Assembly: GCA_017889845.1 (NCBI GenBank)
Contig: JAGGAJ010000095.1
Coordinates: 1-6,899, forward strand
Direction: 5' to 3'
Origin: Deltaproteobacteria bacterium
Lineage (GTDB): Bacteria; Desulfobacterota; Deferrimicrobia; Deferrimicrobiales; Deferrimicrobiaceae
Length of the DNA: 6,899 nt
In this document: piece by piece, positions 1-4,707 of the stretch
Layout of the letters: each line of letters begins with the position of its first letter
Numbering within the stretch: position 1 is the stretch's first letter
Made by a program: the position numbers and the translations under genes
The notes under the pieces: generated by a model
Seen by the model: the letters and a program-made list of their open reading frames with translations, nothing else
Databases searched by the model: none
What the model was told of the DNA's origin: nothing

Positions 1-60
1 GAGGATCGCTGCGAATGCAAACACCCGAATCATGATTCTTCCTGTCCGTTTCATTTCCAT
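1..60 (-). CDS. N-terminus of an exported protein (partial, cut by window edge)
   Basis: Only the first 20 codons are inside the window. The reading frame opens with ATG at 60 and encodes a basic start (MEMKRTGRIMIR) followed by a hydrophobic run (VFAFAAIL), the shape of the beginning of a signal peptide. A purine-rich Shine-Dalgarno stretch (GAGGAGGA, 68-75) lies 7 nt upstream of this ATG. A second in-frame ATG at 54 is possible but further from the ribosome site. The gene follows the CARDB-like gene with a 31-nt gap on the same strand, so the two are probably co-transcribed and both products exported. Function cannot be judged because the mature protein lies outside the window. Confidence 0.55.
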   Translation of the reverse strand, partial: MEMKRTGRIMIRVFAFAAIL

Positions 61-91
61 CCTTCATTCCTCCTCGTGTCTAAGGGTTATC

Positions 92-598
92 TCACCGATT
101 CCACCACTCCTGCTCCGCCGGGTCCGTGTACCGTACCGTGCCGCCCGAAGGTTGCCCGTCCGGGAACGGCGCGCCCGCGGGTACGAGGATCAGCGGCTGT
201 TTCACCGTCACCAGGTTGTTGAACGGCGTCGGATCCGCCTCGAAGGAGAAATCCGCTTCGATCCGGTATTCCCCCGTAGCCGCCCCCCCGGTGTTCCACT
301 GGAACGACGTCGTGTAGCTCATCACCCCCGGATCCCCGCCGAACGAAAAGAGCTGGCTGTCCACCACCTTGCCGTTGGCCCGGACCACCGGGGAAATCGA
401 GGAGGAAACCGACGGGTCACCCAGGTTCCGCAAGAACACCGTGATCTGGATCTTGTCGCCGACGTACGCGCGGGCGGGGGTAAAGGACACCCCCCGCACC
501 GACAGGTCGGGGCCGCCTTCGCCTGCGCGCGTCGTCCCAACCGCCACGCACAGGACGAAAAATGACACCAACCAGAGAAATGCCGCTATCCGCTTCAC
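92..598 (-). CDS. Small secreted protein with a CARDB-like beta-sandwich domain
   Basis: This is a 168-residue protein. Residues 1-25 form a clear signal peptide: basic KR, a hydrophobic core, then a likely cleavage site after TRA. From about residue 30 to 136 the sequence fits the CARDB (cell-adhesion-related bacterial domain) pattern. It opens with PDLSV, has a strand typical of the fold (GDKIQITVFLRNLGD), and ends with a strand after an asparagine pair (PFNNLVTV). CARDB domains are Ig-like sandwiches of exported or surface proteins; no enzyme motif is seen. A tail of about 32 residues rich in Pro and Gly ends in EWWNR. The GTG at 598 is preferred over the upstream ATG at 655 because it carries a strong ribosome site and directly starts the signal peptide. 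It lies 60 nt after the sulfatase gene on the same strand, suggesting a shared transcript. The fold call is by pattern only; the binding partner is unknown. Confidence 0.75.
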   Translation of the reverse strand: MKRIAAFLWLVSFFVLCVAVGTTRAGEGGPDLSVRGVSFTPARAYVGDKIQITVFLRNLGDPSVSSSISPVVRANGKVVDSQLFSFGGDPGVMSYTTSFQWNTGGAATGEYRIEADFSFEADPTPFNNLVTVKQPLILVPAGAPFPDGQPSGGTVRYTDPAEQEWWNR

Positions 599-600
599 CG

Positions 601-610
601 CCTCACCTCC
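601..610 (-). promoter_or_regulatory. Ribosome binding site that fixes the GTG start of the CARDB-like gene
   Basis: On the minus strand the sequence reads GGAGGTGAGG, nearly identical to the anti-16S consensus. GGAGG ends 7 nt before the GTG at 598. The upstream ATG at 655 lacks such a site and would place 19 polar residues before the signal peptide. Confidence 0.75.
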
Positions 611-658
611 CGTCGGTTCGAGCACCAGGCATCCTTCCCGTTTTCGCGTGCACATCGA

Positions 659-2269
659 CTATTGTCCGTGCGCCTTCATGGCCTCCTCGATCTTCGCTTT
701 CACGGCATCGAGGTTGAAGCTTGACCCCTTCTGCATGGGAGGGTACTCGATGGCCGTCATGGCCAGCTTGCCCACTTCCTGCTGTACGAACACGAAGCGC
801 CAGAACTCATACTGGAACCATGTGAAATAATTCTGCGAGCCGTTGAGCGTCCCGTTCTGCGGGAAATCCAGACGCTCGAAGGGGTCCAGGCGCAGGTTCG
901 TCAGAACCGGTGCATCGACATGCGATTTGCTGCCGATCCAGCCGCCGGGCTGGTCGATGAAACGATACTTGAAGTCGTCGATGCGCACCGCGCCGAGGGT
1001 GCTTTCGCCGAAATAGAAGATCTCGTGGCGATTCGACGGCCCCTTGCCGGTGATCATGTCCAGTTGGTTATAGCTGTCGAGATGGTTCTTGTAGGTCCGG
1101 TCGCCGACCTTCTTGCCCTTCAGCAACTCCTCCTTGATGTTCGGGTTGCCGGCCGCCGCGACGAAGGTCGGGAACCAGTCGAGGCCGGAGATGATGCCGT
1201 TCTCGACCTTGCCGGCCGGGACCCTGCCGGGCCAGCGGACCAACGCCGGGGCGCGGAAACCGCCTTCATAGATCGTGCCTTTTTGTCCCCGGAACGGCGT
1301 GTTGCCGCCATCCGGCCAGGTGAACGTCTCCGTGCCGTTGTCGGTGGTGAACATGACGATGGTGTCCTCGTCCACGCCCATGTCCTTGATCTTCTTCACG
1401 ACATCGCCGACGATGTCGTCGAGCTGGGCCATGCCGGCTTCCTGAATAGTCCAGCCGTTCTTCGAGTTGCGCGTCTTCTGATATTTATCCGAGAGATGGG
1501 TGACGATGTGCATGCGCGTGGGGTTGAGCCAGAGGAAGAACGGCTTGCCGTCCGCCTTGGCCTTGTCGATGAACTTGAAGCTGGCCGCGAGGATCTCGTC
1601 GTCCACCGTCTCCATCCGCTTCGGATAGAGCGTCCCAGCGTCCTCGATCTTCTGCTTGCCGATCTTGCCCCAGCGCGGCATCACCGTCGGGTCGTCCTTG
1701 TCCGTTGCCCAGCTGTGGACCATGTTGCGCGGTCCGACCTTGTCCAGCAGTTCCTGCGGGTAGGCGGGATGCGCCGGATCCTCCATGGCGTCCAGGTGGT
1801 AGAGGTAGCCGAAAAATTCGTCGAAACCGTGGACGGTCGGCAGGAACTCGTTGAGATCGCCGAGATGGTTCTTGCCGAACTGCCCCGTGGCGTAGCCCAT
1901 GTCCCTGAGCGCTGTTGCAATGGTCATTGCCTCGGCAGGCAGCCCTACTTTGGCGCCGGCCTGGCCGACCGTCGTCATGCCGGTGCGGATCGGCAGCTGG
2001 CCGGTGACGAAGGCGGCGCGGCCCGCCGTGCAGCTCGCCTCGGCATAGTAGTCGGTGAACAGCATGCCCTCGTTCGCCAGTTTGTCGAGGTTCGGCGTCC
2101 GTCCGGCCATCATGCCACGATGATATGCACCGATGTTCCAGATGCCGATGTCGTCGCCCATGATGACGACGATGTTCGGTTTGTCCGCCGCCTGGGCCGG
2201 GCCGGCGACCAGCGCCAGCGTGGCAATGAAAGCAAACAGCACGGAACAGACCTTCCCGCCTGTCTTCAT
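659..2269 (-). CDS. Secreted arylsulfatase-type sulfatase (Cys-type, formylglycine-dependent)
   Basis: This is a 536-residue sulfatase of the alkaline-phosphatase superfamily (Pfam Sulfatase, PF00884), which hydrolyses sulfate esters using formylglycine made from an active-site cysteine. A signal peptide covers residues 1-27 with a likely cut after AQA, so the enzyme should act in the periplasm or outside. The catalytic motif is C80-T-A-G-R84, the C-x-A-x-R form read by FGE or anSME maturases. Other active-site residues fit the family: the metal aspartates in MGDD (39-40), K133 and H135 in GKNHLGD, H254 in TRMH, D310-N311 in TTDNG, and K330 in FRGQKG. The C-terminal part (about 415-520) resembles the smaller subdomain of the family, with LRLDPFERLDFP near 459-470. 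Length is normal and no key residue is missing. Codon third positions look slightly less GC-rich than in the flanking kinase and cytochrome genes. No maturase is in the window. The natural substrate cannot be told from sequence; carbohydrate or aryl sulfates are both possible. Confidence 0.93.
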   Translation of the reverse strand: MKTGGKVCSVLFAFIATLALVAGPAQAADKPNIVVIMGDDIGIWNIGAYHRGMMAGRTPNLDKLANEGMLFTDYYAEASCTAGRAAFVTGQLPIRTGMTTVGQAGAKVGLPAEAMTIATALRDMGYATGQFGKNHLGDLNEFLPTVHGFDEFFGYLYHLDAMEDPAHPAYPQELLDKVGPRNMVHSWATDKDDPTVMPRWGKIGKQKIEDAGTLYPKRMETVDDEILAASFKFIDKAKADGKPFFLWLNPTRMHIVTHLSDKYQKTRNSKNGWTIQEAGMAQLDDIVGDVVKKIKDMGVDEDTIVMFTTDNGTETFTWPDGGNTPFRGQKGTIYEGGFRAPALVRWPGRVPAGKVENGIISGLDWFPTFVAAAGNPNIKEELLKGKKVGDRTYKNHLDSYNQLDMITGKGPSNRHEIFYFGESTLGAVRIDDFKYRFIDQPGGWIGSKSHVDAPVLTNLRLDPFERLDFPQNGTLNGSQNYFTWFQYEFWRFVFVQQEVGKLAMTAIEYPPMQKGSSFNLDAVKAKIEEAMKAHGQ

Positions 2270-2270
2270 G

Positions 2271-2298
2271 TCCTTCCTCCTCCTCGGGCGATACCCGA
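2271..2298 (-). promoter_or_regulatory. Ribosome binding site of the sulfatase gene with an adjoining small hairpin
   Basis: Minus-strand GAGGAGGAGGAAGGA (2271-2285) lies just before the ATG at 2269 and supports that start. Directly upstream, 2284-2298 is a 5-bp inverted repeat (TCGGG, loop TATCG, CCCGA) that abuts and slightly overlaps the purine tract. It could modestly affect ribosome access, but a stem this short in GC-rich DNA may be chance. No U-tract follows, so it is not a terminator. Confidence 0.4.
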
Positions 2299-2354
2299 CC
2301 CGCCGCTATAGAAGAAGCCCGTATGTTCGCCGGCCTTGTCGTCCAACAGCGGGT

Positions 2355-2765
2355 CTATCCCGCGCACCTGTCCGGCACGTATGTCCTGCCGCTTCGTACG
2401 GTCTCTACCGCCTGGATCAGTTCCTTCCCCGCGTTCCACTTCAGCAGGTATCCCGAGGCGCCCGCGGCCACGCAGGCATCGACGACTTCCGGGGCGTCTT
2501 CCGTTCCGAGAACGATGAACTTCACCCCGGGAGCGTATTGTCGGAGGAAGGACGTAACTCCGGTCCCCCCCGAGACGGGAAACGACAGATCCACCAGGAC
2601 GAGATCCGGACGGAGGTTCTTCACGGCGTTGAGAAGGGAGGTCTCCTCCGCCACCATGATCACGGATTCGAACAGCGTCTTCATGAGACCCCGGATTCCT
2701 TCCATCATCCCCGCGTGTCGATGGCAAAGGACGACGCATTTCTGCCGGTCATGATCCTCGCCCAT
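2355..2765 (-). CDS. Stand-alone degenerate response-regulator receiver domain protein
   Basis: This 136-residue protein is a CheY-like receiver domain with no output domain. The phosphoacceptor aspartate is present (D59 in LVLVDLSFP), as are the switch Thr (T88 in VLGTED) and the conserved lysine (K109 in GYLLKW). The acidic pair at the end of beta strand 1 that binds Mg2+ is missing: where the neighbouring regulator has LLADDH, this protein has VLCHRH (C14-H15). The usual MP after the aspartate is FP. The protein aligns end to end with the receiver of the neighbouring regulator, including the shared GRTYV, and stops just where that protein runs into its linker and DNA-binding domain. It may therefore be a decayed or specialised relative acting as a phosphate sink, a decoy or a phosphorylation-independent partner. 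Start choice is uncertain: ATG at 2765 has a weak GGGGGC upstream, and an in-frame GTG at 2777 has no ribosome site. It lies 156 nt after the regulator gene and 85 nt before the sulfatase gene. Confidence 0.82.
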   Translation of the reverse strand: MGEDHDRQKCVVLCHRHAGMMEGIRGLMKTLFESVIMVAEETSLLNAVKNLRPDLVLVDLSFPVSGGTGVTSFLRQYAPGVKFIVLGTEDAPEVVDACVAAGASGYLLKWNAGKELIQAVETVRSGRTYVPDRCAG

Positions 2766-2921
2766 GAGCCCCCGCACCCGCGAGAAGGAACGACGCTTCG
2801 CGCCGGGAATCCATATCTGGATGATTTGTGACTTTTATCCATGTTGCGCCTGTTGCGGGGAATAGGCACCGGAAGAAATACGGGTAGCGACTAGTAAAAT
2901 TACGAGGGGAGGGATCTCCGG
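2766..2921. other. Intergenic gap between the response regulator and the receiver gene
   Basis: This gap of 156 nt contains an AT-richer patch (about 2815-2905) in otherwise GC-rich DNA. I see no strong rho-independent terminator and no convincing -35/-10 pair on the minus strand. The only symmetrical element is a weak GTAA/TTAC pair around 2894-2903. The gap is larger than those between the other minus-strand genes, so the receiver-sulfatase part may have its own promoter. Confidence 0.4.
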
Positions 2922-3560
2922 TCAGATGGAGACAAGGCCGTGCTTGATGGCGAACCGGATGAGGTCGGCGGAGGTCTTGAGGTGCCATTCCGCCATCATG
3001 TTGTATTTATGGAACTCGACCGTCCTCGACGAGATGTTCAGCTTTGCCGCGATCTCCCTGGCGGAATTCCCCTCCGTCAGCAACTGCAGGATCTCCTTTT
3101 GTCGTCCCGTCAGTTTCACGGTCGGTGCCTTGTCGTGGCCGGCATTCCTGTAGGTCTTCATCAGCTCCCCGGCGATCATGGGCGTCACGTAGGTTCTCCC
3201 GTTCATCGCTTCGCGGATGGCCGTGACGAGCTCCCGGGGAGCGGAATGCTTCAGGACGTAGGCCGACGCGCCGGACTCGAACGCTTCGGCCGCGTATGCC
3301 GCGTCGTGATGCATGGTGAGGAAAACGGCCTTTACGCCGGGGGCGATTCTCCTTATCTCGCGGAACGCCTCGATGCCATTCAGCATCGGCATGGAGATGT
3401 CGACCACGACGACGTCCGGGCGAAGCCGCACCGCCTCCGAGACCAGGGCCTTCCCGTCTTCCGCCGTCCCCACGAGATCGAACTCCGGCTCGAGCAGGCC
3501 CTTCAGGCCGCTCAGGATGATCTTGTGGTCGTCGGCGAGCAGGACGCGGGTCTTGGTCAT
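2922..3560 (-). CDS. NarL/FixJ-family response regulator (receiver plus LuxR-type HTH)
   Basis: This 212-residue cytoplasmic transcription regulator is complete. The receiver (about 4-120) has all phosphorylation residues: D10-D11 in LLADDH, phosphoacceptor D54 in VVVDISMP, T82 in FLTMH and K104 in YVLKH. A linker leads to a LuxR-type helix-turn-helix (about 148-212) with LTGRQKEILQLLTEG, the recognition part AAKLNISSRTVEFHKYNMM, and a C-terminal helix ending in FAIKHGLVSI. Phosphorylation by the partner kinase should promote dimerisation and DNA binding. The start codon overlaps the stop of the upstream kinase gene as ATGA, and a ribosome site (GGAGGGGAGG at 3571-3580) lies within the kinase gene. 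Translational coupling and a cognate kinase-regulator pair are therefore very likely. The target genes are not known. The divergent cytochrome gene and the pair's own promoter are the nearest candidates. Confidence 0.95.
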   Translation of the reverse strand: MTKTRVLLADDHKIILSGLKGLLEPEFDLVGTAEDGKALVSEAVRLRPDVVVVDISMPMLNGIEAFREIRRIAPGVKAVFLTMHHDAAYAAEAFESGASAYVLKHSAPRELVTAIREAMNGRTYVTPMIAGELMKTYRNAGHDKAPTVKLTGRQKEILQLLTEGNSAREIAAKLNISSRTVEFHKYNMMAEWHLKTSADLIRFAIKHGLVSI

Positions 3561-4549
3561 CGCCCGGTTCCCTCCCCTCCCGGAAGTCCGCTTCCCTCCC
3601 GGGCACTCCCGGCGGGTACGGTCACCCGGATGACCGTCCCCTCGCCGGGTCTAGACTCCAGCGAAAATTCCCCTCCGGCCAGGTGGACTCGCTCTCTCAT
3701 GCTGATCAGGCCGAGACCCGGGTGACGGTCCGTCCCTTCGGGTGAAAATCCGGCTCCGTCGTCCTCCATCGCGAACCGGAGTGCGCTGCCGTCGCCCGCA
3801 AGCCGGACACGGACCCGGCTCGCGCCGGCGTGCTTCTCCACGTTCCGGAGACCCTCCTGGAGGACGCGATAGAGGCAAAGCTTCACGTCGCCGGAAAGAT
3901 CCCGGGGAACATCTTCGGGCTCATACGACACCGCGATCCCCTCCCGCCGCGAAAAACGCGCGCATTCGATTCTCATGGCCTCGGACAAACCGAGGTCGTC
4001 CAGGATCGAGGGGTGAAGCTGGCGCGACAACAAATGGACATCTCCGGAAAGCTGCATGAGTTCCTTCCCGATTCCTTTCAGCTTCTCTCCAACCGGCTCC
4101 CTGGAATCCCGGCACTCCCTTTCCAGCTTCCCCGTCTCGATGCTGAGCGCGGCAAGCCGTTGGGTGATGTCGTCGTGAAGCTCGCGTGCGAGCCGGCGGC
4201 GCTCCTTCTCCTGGGACGTCAGGAGATTTCCGGCGAGCCACCGGTACTCCTCCCGGCTCGCCTGCAGTTCCGTCCGGATCTTTTCCCGCTCCGATGCTTC
4301 TTCCCGAAGCTGCCGGTTGGCCTGGAACAGCTCCTCCGTCTGGAGTCGCAGCGCGCGTTCCGCTTCCCTTCGCCTCGACCTGTGAACGACCAGGCCGGCG
4401 ATGAGGACCAATAGGACGGCCAGGACGGCGAGGATCCCAAGGATTTCCGCCCGGTGCGTTGCCCAAGAGGACGGCTGGGCCCATCCCGTCGACAGCGGCA
4501 GGGAAAGGAGGGCCAGCAGGTATGCCGAGCAACGCCTCACCATCAACAT
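3557..4549 (-). CDS. Membrane sensor histidine kinase, NarL-type (HisKA_3 / HATPase_c)
   Basis: This 330-residue kinase should phosphorylate the regulator encoded directly after it. Residues 8-23 form a hydrophobic signal segment and 35-55 a transmembrane helix (EILGILAVLAVLLVLIAGL), leaving only about 12-15 residues outside. A charged coiled-coil-like stretch follows (58-115). The HisKA_3 dimerisation domain carries the phosphoacceptor H125 in ARELHDDITQRL, and the second helix includes LSRQLHP (174-180). The ATP-binding domain shows an N box (N236 in LRNVEKHAG), a G1 box (D264-G-A-G-F) and a G2 box (G278-L-G-L-I-S-M-R-E-R). A short Gly-rich tail ends at 330. The frame stays open upstream to 4855, but those 102 codons overlap the divergent gene and look like non-coding sequence. 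I chose ATG at 4549; ATG at 4543 is equally possible and neither has a good ribosome site. With so little exposed sequence, the signal is probably sensed in the membrane, by the coiled coil or through a partner. Confidence 0.93.
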   Translation of the reverse strand: MLMVRRCSAYLLALLSLPLSTGWAQPSSWATHRAEILGILAVLAVLLVLIAGLVVHRSRRREAERALRLQTEELFQANRQLREEASEREKIRTELQASREEYRWLAGNLLTSQEKERRRLARELHDDITQRLAALSIETGKLERECRDSREPVGEKLKGIGKELMQLSGDVHLLSRQLHPSILDDLGLSEAMRIECARFSRREGIAVSYEPEDVPRDLSGDVKLCLYRVLQEGLRNVEKHAGASRVRVRLAGDGSALRFAMEDDGAGFSPEGTDRHPGLGLISMRERVHLAGGEFSLESRPGEGTVIRVTVPAGSAREGSGLPGGEGTGR

Positions 4550-4551
4550 AG

Positions 4552-4580
4552 ATAGTATTTGTAAATGGGGGAACCGTAAA
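4552..4580 (-). promoter_or_regulatory. Candidate sigma70-type promoter of the kinase operon
   Basis: On the minus strand TTTACG (4575-4580) and TACTAT (4552-4557) are separated by exactly 17 nt and each matches four of six consensus bases. The -10 box ends 2 nt before the ATG at 4549, so transcription would start at or inside the proposed start codons. Together with the absence of a ribosome site, this points to a leaderless or very short-leader mRNA, or to a start codon a little further downstream. This was read by eye only. Confidence 0.4.
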
Positions 4581-4581
4581 C

Positions 4582-4627
4582 ATCCGGCTAAGGTGACGAT
4601 CCGGCTCCGCGGCGGGGGTGGGGATCG
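4582..4627. repeat. Direct repeat and dyad in the divergent intergenic region
   Basis: ATCCGGCT occurs twice, at 4582-4589 and 4599-4606, 17 nt from start to start. A second symmetry is CGATCC (4597-4602) with its complement GGATCG (4622-4627), separated by 19 nt that include the palindrome CCGCGG. The elements sit between the two candidate promoters, where an operator for a regulator controlling one or both directions would be expected. In GC-rich DNA short repeats of this size can arise by chance. Confidence 0.35.
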
Positions 4628-4640
4628 GCGGGAAATATTG

Positions 4641-4669
4641 TTGGAGGAGAACGCGGTGGAAGATATAGT
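4641..4669 (+). promoter_or_regulatory. Candidate sigma70-type promoter of the cytochrome gene
   Basis: TTGGAG (4641-4646) and TATAGT (4664-4669) are separated by 17 nt. The -10 matches five of six consensus positions; the -35 matches only the first three, as expected for a promoter needing an activator. Transcription would begin near 4676, giving a leader of about 32 nt. A second -10-like CATAAT at 4684-4689 has no matching -35. Confidence 0.45.
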
Positions 4670-4694
4670 CCCAGTTGTGCATTCATAATCTTCC

Positions 4695-4702
4695 GAGAGG
4701 TG
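4695..4702 (+). promoter_or_regulatory. Ribosome binding site of the cytochrome gene
   Basis: GAGAGGTG lies 5 nt before the ATG at 4708 and includes the GAGGTG core complementary to the 16S 3' end. It supports ATG 4708 as the start, which is immediately followed by a signal-peptide-like sequence. Confidence 0.7.
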
Positions 4703-4707
4703 CCCCA

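Noticed and set aside
599..655. Upstream ATG start for the CARDB-like protein
   Set aside because: It would put 19 polar residues before a normal signal peptide, while the GTG at 598 has a near-consensus ribosome site.
920..2311. Long plus-strand open frame (463 codons) opposite the sulfatase gene
   Set aside because: It is antisense to a gene with a complete set of sulfatase active-site residues, has no recognisable domain and is rich in Arg/Val/Asp as expected from a GC-rich complement frame.
2270..2354. Remnant HTH domain downstream of the receiver gene
   Set aside because: The 85 nt before the sulfatase start are too short for a LuxR-type HTH, and none of the three minus-strand frames shows its motifs.
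2890..2921. Terminator after the response regulator gene
   Set aside because: Only a 4-bp GTAA/TTAC pairing and no GC stem with a U-tract were seen.
2940..3725. Plus-strand open frame (261 codons) opposite the response regulator
   Set aside because: Shadow of the regulator and kinase genes, with no domain and no ribosome site; the minus strand carries complete receiver and HTH motifs.
3921..4682. Alternative minus-strand frame (253 codons) inside the kinase gene
   Set aside because: It is out of frame with the HisKA_3 and ATP-binding motifs and has no recognisable features.
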